DNA of 39,383 nucleotides from Pseudomonas atagonensis. Its GTDB lineage: Bacteria; Pseudomonadota; Gammaproteobacteria; Pseudomonadales; Pseudomonadaceae. The notes beneath the pieces were generated by a model. It ran no database searches. It was not told the DNA's origin and saw only the letters and a program-made list of their open reading frames with translations. Made by a program: the position numbers and the translations under genes. This document shows, piece after piece, positions 25,500 through 33,210 of the stretch. Positions within the stretch are counted from its first letter, which is position 1. The number at the start of each line of letters is the position of its first letter. The DNA lies in NCBI RefSeq assembly GCF_011369485.1, contig NZ_VXCA01000029.1:1-39383 (forward strand). The letters run 5' to 3'.

Positions 25500-26192
25500 A
25501 TGGGGCGCTGGATTGCACTGAGCGTGGTGCTGATCATCGGCACCGCCGCTGCCAGTGTGTGGCGCGGATGGCTGGACGTACCGGCCGAGTGGAACCCGTG
25601 GGCACCACTGGACGTGAAAGCCACGCCCAACTGGATGACCGGTTACAAGCTGATGCGTTTGCGCAGTGATGCGCAACTCTGTGCCCAGGCCTTGAGCAGC
25701 TCTGATCTGCTTGTCACGCGGCAATCCGACAGTCCTGACGCCAAGTGCCCATTGATCGGCGCCTTGCGCGTGCAGGGTGGCGAGGTGGCGCTGAGCAGCA
25801 GCTTCCTCGCCAGTTGTCCGCTGGCGGTGGCTTACGCGATGTTCGAGCGCCATACCCTTCAACCTGCCGCGCAATCCGTTTATGGCGAAAAGGTCGCGCG
25901 CCTCGAGCACCTTGGCAGCTTCGCCTGCCGCAATGTCTACAACCGCGAGAGTGGGGCACTGAGCCGCCATGCCAGCGCCGATGCGCTGGACATCGCCGGT
26001 TTTCGTCTGGCCAGCGGTCGCAACATAAGCGTGCTCAAGGACTGGCCCCGGCAAAATCAGGACGCAGCGTTTCTCCGTCAGGTGCGCGACGGCGCCTGCG
26101 AGTCGTTCAGTGTGGTGTTGAGTCCGGATTACAACGCCGCCCATCGCAATCACTTTCATGTCGATGTCGGGCGCTGGAGCGTGTGTCGCTGA
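25500..26192 (+). CDS. Extensin-like C-terminal domain protein
   Basis: The 230-residue protein has an N-terminal membrane helix or uncleaved signal, IALSVVLIIGTAAASVW. The C-terminal Extensin-like_C domain has the LGSFACRNVYNRESGALSRH segment followed by ASADALDIAGF, and HRNHFHVDV near the end. The His/Asp pattern (SRHASADALD and HFHVD) recalls M15-type D,D-peptidases such as MepA, so a zinc peptidoglycan hydrolase is possible; this is inference. Conserved cysteines (LASCPLAVAY, FACRNVY, DGACESF) suggest disulfides in the periplasm. It starts two bases after the previous stop, so the two genes are one transcript. Confidence 0.85.
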   Translation: MGRWIALSVVLIIGTAAASVWRGWLDVPAEWNPWAPLDVKATPNWMTGYKLMRLRSDAQLCAQALSSSDLLVTRQSDSPDAKCPLIGALRVQGGEVALSSSFLASCPLAVAYAMFERHTLQPAAQSVYGEKVARLEHLGSFACRNVYNRESGALSRHASADALDIAGFRLASGRNISVLKDWPRQNQDAAFLRQVRDGACESFSVVLSPDYNAAHRNHFHVDVGRWSVCR

Positions 26193-26195
26193 GGA

Positions 26196-26816
26196 TCAGG
26201 CGGCGATGCGCAGGTTCTGCAGAACGATCGGGCGCGCCCAGCCGTTATCGAAATCGAGGGCTTTCTGCTGTTCGGCGATTTCTTCTGGCGGGAATGGCGG
26301 GTAAGGCTTCTGCAGCAGATCGAGGTCGAATTCGGCAATCGGCAGGTACAGCGGACGCTTTTGCGGTGCGGCACCCGGTTCCGGAATCGGCTGCCCGTTG
26401 TTGATCACAATCGGGCGCACCCAACTGCTGTCGAAGTCCTGCTGCTCTTGCTGAGCCTTGAGTTCTTGCGGCGGGAACGGCGGGAACGGCTTGTCCAGTA
26501 GTTCCGTTTCGAACTCGGCAATTGGCAGGAACAAAGGCTCCGGCGGACGCACTTCGGTTTCGACGACGTTGCATTCACGCTGGCTGACGATGTGCGCGTG
26601 CAACTCGCTGCCAAGGGTCGGTTCTTCAGGGCTGCTCAGGTCAACCGGTGGAAACGTGCCGCAGGCGGGAACCACATCACTCGACTGTTCGGCCAGGGCC
26701 TGGGCAAAGAAATCCTGCCACAGGTGACTGACGCCGCTCAGTGCTTGAGTATTTTGACGGCTGAAATCGCCATGGGGCGAGATGTAGCCGATCGATGTGG
26801 AAAGAATGCCTGACAT
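26196..26816 (-). CDS. Protein of unknown function with a duplicated 47-residue unit
   Basis: The 206-residue product is not a family I recognise. Residues 94-140 and 155-201 are a tandem duplication, with 29 of 47 positions identical by my count. The unit begins PLxLPIAEF, continues with KPxPPFPP and DFDxxW, and ends xRPIVxxN. The first 90 residues carry MSGILSTSIGYISPHGDF and a region with Ser, Glu and Pro. No signal peptide or membrane helix is seen. The ATG at 26816 has no good Shine-Dalgarno, so expression may be low or leader-dependent. It is divergent from rsmJ with a 93-bp spacer and converges on the extensin-like gene with a 3-bp gap. Synteny: PA3681 or nearby. Confidence 0.78.
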   Translation of the reverse strand: MSGILSTSIGYISPHGDFSRQNTQALSGVSHLWQDFFAQALAEQSSDVVPACGTFPPVDLSSPEEPTLGSELHAHIVSQRECNVVETEVRPPEPLFLPIAEFETELLDKPFPPFPPQELKAQQEQQDFDSSWVRPIVINNGQPIPEPGAAPQKRPLYLPIAEFDLDLLQKPYPPFPPEEIAEQQKALDFDNGWARPIVLQNLRIAA

Positions 26817-26909
26817 TTTTTTCGGTTGACGCTCAGCTCTGGCAAAATGCGCGTTGATTGGGTTATCGGCGGATTTTGCCGATCCTTAACTTTTTTGAGC
26901 GTGTTTTCC

Positions 26910-27692
26910 ATGATTGAGCAACCCGCGGCCTGCCGCATCCATGTTCAGGCCCTCGGCCCGACGTATGAAGCGCAAGCCGAGCAGTGGGCCGAGCGTCTGG
27001 GACTGCCGCTCGAGGTGGCCGACGGCGAATTCGCCTTGCAGGTCGGCGAGCAGGGTTTACAGCTCCAGCAACTTGGCCCGGATGCACCGGGGCCGGTGCG
27101 CGTGGACTTCGTTGAGGGCGGCGCGGCGCACCGTCGGTTGTACGGCGGCGGCAGCGGCCAGATGATCGCCAAGGCTGTCGGCATCGCCCAAGGCGTGCGT
27201 CCGCGGGTGCTGGATGCCACGGCGGGGCTGGGCAAGGATGCGTTCGTATTGGCCAGCCTCGGTTGCGAGATGAGCCTGATCGAGCGTCAGCCGTTGATCG
27301 GTGCATTGCTGGAGGATGGTCTGGCGCGTGGCGCGGAAGATTTCGACGTCGCACCGATCGTGGCGCGGATGAAATTGCTCAAGGGCAACTCCATCGAGGT
27401 CATGCGCAACTGGGAAGGCGAGTCGCCGCAGGTGATCTACCTCGACCCGATGTTCCCGCATCGTGAGAAAACCGCGCTGGTGAAGAAGGAAATGCGTCTG
27501 TTCCGGCCGTTGGTTGGCGATGATCCGGACGCACCGGCGTTGCTCGAAGCGGCGTTGGCGTTGGCGACGCACCGGGTGGTGGTCAAGCGCCCGCGCAAGG
27601 CACCGTGCATTGAAGGGCCGAAGCCAAGCCATGCGCTGGATGGCAAATCGAGCCGTTACGACATCTATCCGAAGAAAGCGCTCAAACCTTAA
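26910..27692 (+). CDS. rsmJ: 16S rRNA (guanine-1516-N2) methyltransferase RsmJ
   Basis: RsmJ methylates G1516 of 16S rRNA in the small subunit, using S-adenosylmethionine. The 260-residue protein has the SAM-binding loop LDATAGLGKDAFVLASLG near 96-113, then SLIERQPLIGALLEDGL, and the catalytic-type motif VIYLDPMFPHREKTALVKKE near 175-194. The C-terminal segment VVVKRPRKAPCIEGPKPSHA and SSRYDIYPKK are also family-like. ATG at 26910 is chosen over upstream frame because it gives the family N-terminus MIEQPAACRIHVQA. It is divergent from the gene at 26196-26816. A REP-type repeat follows before mexL. Confidence 0.95.
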   Translation: MIEQPAACRIHVQALGPTYEAQAEQWAERLGLPLEVADGEFALQVGEQGLQLQQLGPDAPGPVRVDFVEGGAAHRRLYGGGSGQMIAKAVGIAQGVRPRVLDATAGLGKDAFVLASLGCEMSLIERQPLIGALLEDGLARGAEDFDVAPIVARMKLLKGNSIEVMRNWEGESPQVIYLDPMFPHREKTALVKKEMRLFRPLVGDDPDAPALLEAALALATHRVVVKRPRKAPCIEGPKPSHALDGKSSRYDIYPKKALKP

Positions 27693-27704
27693 AACCGCGT
27701 CGCC

Positions 27705-27782
27705 CCCTATCGCGAGCAGGCTCACTCCTACAATGGATCCGTACAAACATCCACCGCAGGAGTGAGCCTGCTCGCGATAGGG
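27705..27782. repeat. REP-type inverted pair (family D)
   Basis: Positions 27705-27729 and 27758-27782 are perfect 25-bp inverted repeats starting CCCTATCGCGAGCAGGCTCA. This is a relative of the family A repeats (GCGAGCAAGC core) but with a different arm. It sits between the converging rsmJ and mexL and may terminate both. Confidence 0.85.
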
Positions 27783-27802
27783 CCAGCCCAAACACCAAAT
27801 AT

Positions 27803-28438
27803 TCAGGGCCGATAGGCGCGCATAAACAAAGCCACCACTTCCTGCACATGGCTCTCTGAAGCCTCTTCGCTCAACGGCTCGCCGCAGCCATACAACAAAC
27901 GAAAATTCCCCGCGCCCTTGATCAGGCAGAAGAAATGCTCGGCGGCATTGCGCGGTATATCGATGCTCAGCGCGCCCGTCTCGTGGATGCGTGTCAGTAA
28001 TCGCTCCATGCCCTGCACCATGCGCTGCGGGCCGGCCTCGAAGAAGATCAGCGACAGCTTCGGATCCTGACTGCCCAACGCCATGATCAGGCGATGCAGA
28101 TTCACCGATTCATCGCTGTTGATCAGGTGATGAAAACCCCGCGCAATGTTCAGCAACACATTTTCTACGGCGATGCCTTCGGGTAATTCGAAGAACAGCG
28201 GCGGCAATTGTTCCTCGCATTTGGCCACGACGGCGGCGGAGAACAGCGTCTCCTTGTCGTTGAAATGGCTGTAAACCGTCAACTTCGACACGCCTGCCTC
28301 GCTGGCCACCGCGTCCATGCTGGTGTTGGCGTAGCCATGACTCAGAAACAGAATTTTCGCCGCGTCGAGGATCGCCTGGCGCTTGGCCAGATCCTTGGGG
28401 CGGCCCGGGCCGTTTGGAGCTGAAAGATTGTTCGACAT
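27803..28438 (-). CDS. mexL: TetR-family repressor MexL
   Basis: In P. aeruginosa MexL represses mexJK and its own gene. This 211-residue homologue is placed exactly as there, divergent from mexJ. The helix-turn-helix covers RQAILDAAKILFLSHGYANT and SMDAVASEAGVSKLTVYSHF, about residues 20-59, after a basic arm (GPGRPKDLAKRQ). The rest is a helical ligand-binding domain with FFELPEGIAVENVLLNIARG. The 94-bp spacer holds an operator-like palindrome. Assignment rests on position plus family; the orthologue claim is likely but not proven by sequence alone. Confidence 0.88.
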   Translation of the reverse strand: MSNNLSAPNGPGRPKDLAKRQAILDAAKILFLSHGYANTSMDAVASEAGVSKLTVYSHFNDKETLFSAAVVAKCEEQLPPLFFELPEGIAVENVLLNIARGFHHLINSDESVNLHRLIMALGSQDPKLSLIFFEAGPQRMVQGMERLLTRIHETGALSIDIPRNAAEHFFCLIKGAGNFRLLYGCGEPLSEEASESHVQEVVALFMRAYRP

Positions 28439-28481
28439 TCTTCGCTTTTAATACTGGACTGGTGAGTTTGCTATTAATAAC

Positions 28482-28495
28482 ATACCGGCCAGTAT
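28482..28495. promoter_or_regulatory. MexL operator candidate overlapping the mexJ promoter
   Basis: ATACCGGCCAGTAT is a 14-bp palindrome with one mismatched pair. It overlaps the perfect -10 box TATAAT at 28493-28498 for mexJ. A half-site, ATACTGG, is at 28451-28457, close to the mexL start. TTGCTA at 28468-28473 could be the mexJ -35 (19-bp spacer). A repressor here would block mexJ, and a second dimer at the half-site could block mexL. Confidence 0.65.
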
Positions 28496-28532
28496 AATTA
28501 TTCCAAGCCTCCTTAGCGAAAGGTCCTTCACC

Positions 28533-29633
28533 ATGTTCCGCCATGCGTTGTCCTTTGCGGTGCCAGTCAGTCTGGTGTTTTTATTGTCGGCATGTGGCAA
28601 GGAAGAGGTGACGCAAGTCAGCGTGCGACCGGCCATGGTGGTGCAGCCAGAGCCTTCGGCGCAGGCGATGGAAAGTTATCCGGGCGAGGTGCGCGCCCGT
28701 TACGAACCCGATCTGGCATTCCGGATCGGGGGCAAAGTCAGCCGACGACTGGTCGATGAAGGCCAGCGCGTGAAGGCTGATCAACCGCTCGCCGAACTCG
28801 ATCCGCAAGACGTACGCCTGCAACTGGAAGCCACCCGCGCTCAGGTCGCCGCCGCAGAAGCCAATCTGAATCTGGTACGCGCCGAACGCGACCGCTACAA
28901 AACCCTGATGGAGCGGCAGATGGTCAGCCGCTCCGCCTACGACAATGCGGAAAACCTTTACCGTTCCGGTGAAGCCCGCCTCAAACAAATCAAAGCTGAA
29001 TTCAACGTTTCGACCAATCAGGCCAGTTACGCAGTGCTGCGTGCGCCCCAGGATGGCGTGGTAGCCAAGCGATCGGTTGAAGTCGGCCAGGTCGTCGCTG
29101 CCGGGCAAACCGTGTTTACCCTCGCCACCGACGGCGAACGTGAAGTGTTGATCAGCCTGCCGGAACAGAGCTTCGGCCGCTTTAAGGTCGGTCAACCGGT
29201 GACGGTCGAGCTGTGGACGCAGCAGAACCAGCGCTTCGCCGGGCAGATCCGTGAACTGTCGCCCGCTGCCGATCCGCGCTCCCGAACCTTCGCGGCGCGC
29301 ATCTCTTTCACCAGCGGCAAAGTCCCGGCGGAACTGGGCCAGAGTGCCCGGGTATTTGTGCAATCGGCGGACTCCGTTTCGCTGTCGGTGCCGCTGTCGG
29401 CATTGACCGCAGAAAACGGTGCGACGTACGTCTGGGTAGTCAGCGCCAACAACACCCTGCGCAAAACGCCCGTGCGCATCGGCCCGTTCGGCGAAAAAAC
29501 CGTGCCGGTGCTCGAAGGCCTGAACGCCAGCGATTGGGTGGTCGCCGCCGGCGTTCACGTGTTGCTCGAAGGTCAGCAAGTGCGTCCGGTGGATCGCTCC
29601 AACCGCGTGGTCAATCTGGCGGACAAGGAGTAA
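28533..29633 (+). CDS. mexJ: MexJ, periplasmic adaptor (membrane fusion) lipoprotein
   Basis: MexJ joins the inner-membrane pump MexK to an outer-membrane channel; in P. aeruginosa the system exports triclosan and, with OprM, some antibiotics. The 366-residue product starts MFRHALSFAVPVSLVFLLSAC, a signal with lipobox Cys21. The lipoyl-like halves (GKVSRRLVDEGQRVKADQPL and LRAPQDGVVAKRSVEVGQVV) flank a coiled-coil hairpin (about 95-155, with QVAAAEANLNLVRAERDRYK). The beta-barrel region follows with LISLPEQSFGRFKVGQPVTV. It is six bases upstream of mexK. No outer-membrane channel gene is nearby, consistent with use of a shared OprM- or OpmH-type channel. Confidence 0.93.
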   Translation: MFRHALSFAVPVSLVFLLSACGKEEVTQVSVRPAMVVQPEPSAQAMESYPGEVRARYEPDLAFRIGGKVSRRLVDEGQRVKADQPLAELDPQDVRLQLEATRAQVAAAEANLNLVRAERDRYKTLMERQMVSRSAYDNAENLYRSGEARLKQIKAEFNVSTNQASYAVLRAPQDGVVAKRSVEVGQVVAAGQTVFTLATDGEREVLISLPEQSFGRFKVGQPVTVELWTQQNQRFAGQIRELSPAADPRSRTFAARISFTSGKVPAELGQSARVFVQSADSVSLSVPLSALTAENGATYVWVVSANNTLRKTPVRIGPFGEKTVPVLEGLNASDWVVAAGVHVLLEGQQVRPVDRSNRVVNLADKE

Positions 29634-29639
29634 GTCCCG

Positions 29640-32600
29640 ATGCGCTTCAACCTTTCCGAATGGGCGCTGCGTAATCGCCAGATCGTGCTGTTCCTGATGC
29701 TTCTTCTGGCCATTGTGGGCGCGCTTTCCTACACCAAGCTCGGCCAGAGTGAAGACCCGCCATTCACCTTCAAAGCCATGGTCATTCAGACCCGCTGGCC
29801 AGGGGCGACCGCGCAGGAAGTCTCGCGCCAGGTCACCGAACGCATCGAAAAGAAACTGATGGAAACCGGCGAGTACGAGCGCATCGTGTCGTTCTCGCGC
29901 CCCGGTGAGTCCCAGGTCACGTTTATTGCCCGCGACTCGATGCATTCCAAGGAAATCCCCGACCTCTGGTATCAGGTGCGCAAGAAGGTCGGTGATATCC
30001 GCCAGACCTTGCCGCCAGATATTCAGGGGCCGTTTTTCAACGATGAGTTCGGCACCACGTTCGGCAATATCTACGCGTTGACCGGCGACGGTTTCGATTA
30101 CGCGGTGCTCAAGGATTACGCCGACCGTATCCAGATCCAGCTGCAACGGGTCAAGGATGTTGGCAAAGTCGACTTGCTCGGCTTGCAGGACGAGAAAATC
30201 TGGGTCGAACTGTCCAACGTCAAACTGGCGACCCTCGGCTTGCCGCTGGCAGCGGTGCAACAAACGCTGCAGGAGCAGAACGCGGTGTCCACCGCAGGCT
30301 TCTTTGAAACCGGTAGTGAGCGATTGCAGCTACGAGTTTCGGGAAATTTTCAGACAGTCGACGAGATAAAGAACTTCCCGATTCGCGTCGCTGATCGTAC
30401 GTTCCGCATCTCTGATGTCGCCGACGTGCGTCGCGGTTTCAACGATCCACCGGCGCCGCGCATGCGTTTCATGGGCGAAGATGCCATCGGTCTGGCCGTT
30501 GCGATGAAGGACGGCGGCGACATTCTGGTGTTGGGTAAAGCGCTGGAAGGCGAGTTCTCGCGGATCCAGAAAAACCTCCCGGCCGGCATGCAGTTGCGCA
30601 AGGTTTCCGATCAGCCGGCTGCGGTGAAGACCGGTGTCGGCGAGTTCGTCCAGGTGTTGGTCGAAGCACTGGCGATTGTGTTGCTGGTGAGTTTCTTCTC
30701 CCTCGGCGTGCGCACCGGCATGGTCGTCGCACTGACGATTCCGCTGGTGCTGGCGATGACCTTCGCCTGCATGTATTACCTCGGCATCGGCCTGCACAAG
30801 ATCTCCCTCGGTGCGCTGGTACTGGCGCTGGGTTTGCTGGTGGATGACGCGATCATCGCCGTGGAAATGATGGCGATCAAAATGGAACAGGGCTTCGACC
30901 GTATCCGCGCGGCGAGCTATGCGTGGACCAGCACGGCGTTCCCGATGCTCACCGGTACGTTGATCACCGCGGCAGGCTTTTTGCCGATTGCCACCGCGCA
31001 GTCCGGCACCGGCGAGTACACCCGTTCGATCTTTCAGGTAGTGACCATCGCGCTGCTCGCGTCTTGGGTGGCGGCGGTGATGTTCGTGCCGTACCTGGGG
31101 GAAAAACTCCTGCCGGATCTGGCGAAAATTCACGCAGCCAAGCACGGCACGGGGGATGGTCAGCCGGATCCGTACGGCACGCCGTTCTATCAGCGCGTGC
31201 GTCGTCTGGTCGAGTGGTGCGTGGCGCATCGCAAGACTGTGATCGTGCTGACTGTCGGGCTGTTTATTGCCTCGGTGATGCTGTTCCGTTTCGTCCCGCA
31301 ACAGTTCTTCCCGGCTTCGAACCGGCTGGAGCTGATGGTCGATCTGAAACTGGCCGAAGGCGCGTCGCTGGCCAATACCGCCGGTGAAGTGAAGCGCCTT
31401 GAAGCGATGCTCAAGGATCACGCCGGTATCGACAATTATGTGGCGTATATCGGCACCGGTTCGCCACGTTTCTATCTGCCGCTGGATCAGCAATTGCCGG
31501 CGGCGAGCTTCGCGCAATTTGTGGTGTTGGCGAAAACCATCGAGGAGCGTGAGGCGCTGCGCACCTGGTTGATTGACACGTTGAACGAGCAATTCCCGGC
31601 GCTGCGTTCGCGGGTCACGCGGCTGGAAAACGGTCCGCCGGTCGGTTATCCGGTGCAGTTCCGTGTGACGGGTGAGCACATCGAGGAAGTCCGTGCACTG
31701 GCGCGCAAGGTCGCGGCCAAGGTTCGCGAGAATCCGCATGTGGTTAATGTGCATCTGGATTGGGAGGAGCCGAGCAAAGTTGTCTACCTGAACATCGATC
31801 AGGATCGTGCCCGCGCGCTCGGGGTGAGTACAGCCAATCTGGCGAAGTTTCTGCAGAGTTCGCTGACCGGGTCGAGCGTCAGTCAGTACCGCGAAGACAA
31901 TGAGCTGATCGAGATTCTGCTGCGGGGCACAGTGCATGAGCGTACCGAGTTGTCGTTGCTGCCGAGTCTGGCGGTGCCGACAGATAACGGTCGCAGTGTG
32001 GCGTTGTCGCAGATCGCGACGCTGGAATACGGTTTCGAGGAAGGCATCATCTGGCACCGTAATCGTCTGCCGAACGTGACGGTGCGGGCGGACATCTATG
32101 GCAAGGAGCAGCCGGCGACTCTGGTGAAGCAGATCATGCCGACGCTGGATTCGATTCGCGCCGAGTTGCCGGATGGTTATCTGCTGGATGTCGGTGGCAC
32201 GGTGGAGGACTCGGAGCGTGGGCAGAAGTCGGTGAATGCGGGGGTGCCGATGTTCATTGTCGTGGTGCTGACGTTGCTGATGGTGCAGTTGCGCAGTTTT
32301 TCGCGCACGGCGATGGTGTTTTTGACGGCGCCGTTGGGGTTGATCGGGGTGACGCTGTTTCTGATGGTGTTCCGCCAGCCGTTCGGGTTTGTGGCGATGC
32401 TCGGGACGATCGCGCTGTCGGGGATGATCATGCGTAACTCGGTGATTCTGGTGGATCAGATCGAGCAGGACATTGCCTCCGGGCTTAAGCCCTGGCAGGC
32501 GATTATCGAGGCGACGGTGCGGCGGTTTCGGCCGATTGTGTTGACGGCTTTGGCGGCTGTGCTGGCGATGATTCCCTTGTCGCGCAGTGTGTTTTTCGGG

Positions 32601-32708
32601 CCGATGGCGGTGGCGATCATGGGCGGGTTGATTGTGGCGACTGCGCTGACACTTTTGTTTTTGCCAGCGTTGTATGCGGCTTGGTTCCGGGTTCGGCGGG
32701 AGGGTTGA
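29640..32708 (+). CDS. mexK: MexK, RND multidrug efflux transporter
   Basis: MexK is the proton-driven inner-membrane pump of the MexJK system. The 1022-residue product has the RND start MRFNLSEWALRNRQIVLFLM and two large periplasmic loops. The first membrane-helix set has the proton-relay Asp pair D402-D403 in LGLLVDDAIIAVEMM. The second half has an equivalent set, FIVVVLTLLMVQL and LGTIALSGMIMRNSVILVDQ. The last segment, GGLIVATALTLLFLPALYAA, is typical. The length is close to the P. aeruginosa protein (about 1025). The substrate range here is inferred from the orthologue. No outer-membrane partner follows; the next 500 bp are non-coding. Confidence 0.95.
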   Translation: MRFNLSEWALRNRQIVLFLMLLLAIVGALSYTKLGQSEDPPFTFKAMVIQTRWPGATAQEVSRQVTERIEKKLMETGEYERIVSFSRPGESQVTFIARDSMHSKEIPDLWYQVRKKVGDIRQTLPPDIQGPFFNDEFGTTFGNIYALTGDGFDYAVLKDYADRIQIQLQRVKDVGKVDLLGLQDEKIWVELSNVKLATLGLPLAAVQQTLQEQNAVSTAGFFETGSERLQLRVSGNFQTVDEIKNFPIRVADRTFRISDVADVRRGFNDPPAPRMRFMGEDAIGLAVAMKDGGDILVLGKALEGEFSRIQKNLPAGMQLRKVSDQPAAVKTGVGEFVQVLVEALAIVLLVSFFSLGVRTGMVVALTIPLVLAMTFACMYYLGIGLHKISLGALVLALGLLVDDAIIAVEMMAIKMEQGFDRIRAASYAWTSTAFPMLTGTLITAAGFLPIATAQSGTGEYTRSIFQVVTIALLASWVAAVMFVPYLGEKLLPDLAKIHAAKHGTGDGQPDPYGTPFYQRVRRLVEWCVAHRKTVIVLTVGLFIASVMLFRFVPQQFFPASNRLELMVDLKLAEGASLANTAGEVKRLEAMLKDHAGIDNYVAYIGTGSPRFYLPLDQQLPAASFAQFVVLAKTIEEREALRTWLIDTLNEQFPALRSRVTRLENGPPVGYPVQFRVTGEHIEEVRALARKVAAKVRENPHVVNVHLDWEEPSKVVYLNIDQDRARALGVSTANLAKFLQSSLTGSSVSQYREDNELIEILLRGTVHERTELSLLPSLAVPTDNGRSVALSQIATLEYGFEEGIIWHRNRLPNVTVRADIYGKEQPATLVKQIMPTLDSIRAELPDGYLLDVGGTVEDSERGQKSVNAGVPMFIVVVLTLLMVQLRSFSRTAMVFLTAPLGLIGVTLFLMVFRQPFGFVAMLGTIALSGMIMRNSVILVDQIEQDIASGLKPWQAIIEATVRRFRPIVLTALAAVLAMIPLSRSVFFGPMAVAIMGGLIVATALTLLFLPALYAAWFRVRREG

Positions 32709-33210
32709 TCTTGGGGTTGACGTGGCGGCCTTCGGGCCGACCCTGTTCTTGGGTTTCGGGTGAATATCCGTTCTGCGGGTGTTGCCGCTGGCGGTTTCGC
32801 TCTTACAGCGAGTCCCTTTGGCAAACGCCCCAAAGGAACCAAAGGTCTGTGCCCTGACGTCCGGCCCGCTCGCTCGGGCTCGGGGTTCCTTCGCTCCGGG
32901 ATCGATCCGGGCGCATCGCCTACGGTTTGCTTCGCTGCACCTCCTCTCGATGCATGCGGCTGCGCCGCACGGTCGCTGCGCTCCCACCCCCTGATCAATC
33001 CCTCCACTCAGCCTGCCGACGGGCTTCCAGATCAAGAACAAAAGCTGCACCCGAGCTTGCGCTCATCCTGTTGAGTGGTGAGGGGCGAATTCGAATGCGG
33101 TTTGCCTTCGGAGCTTCCTACATCTTTTTAAGAAACCTCCGATATTGAGCCTTGGTGCCTTGGATGCTGTACTCCAGCCTCTGCTTTTCAGCGTTTCTGA
33201 GTTTGTCTTC
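32709..33210. other. mexK-Fic spacer, non-coding, repeat-like
   Basis: A 502-bp spacer. It starts with CGGCC-TTCG-GGCCG (near 32724-32737), a stable tetraloop hairpin. From about 32787 to 33075 runs a GC-rich stretch (GGCGGTTTCGCTCTTACAGC, then CCCAAAGGAACCAAAGGTC) that I recognise as a block often present between Pseudomonas genes. Short open frames in it have no Shine-Dalgarno and no family features. The Fic gene's promoter probably lies after 33080; I could not pick out boxes. Confidence 0.55.

Noticed and set aside
26826..26848. TTGACG near 26826 as the rsmJ -35 box
   Set aside because: No -10-like sequence lies at 16-18 bp; the nearest AT-rich hexamer is only 11 bp away.
9355..27782. 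REP pairs as a CRISPR array
   Set aside because: The palindromes are far apart, paired in inverted orientation, and have no regular spacers or cas genes.
30330..33050. 906-residue open frame opposite mexK
   Set aside because: It is low-complexity (Arg, His, Gln) antisense of an obvious RND gene and runs on into the non-coding spacer.
32760..33148. Short open frames in the mexK-Fic spacer
   Set aside because: They overlap each other in several frames, lack ribosome sites and lie in a repeat-like GC-rich block.
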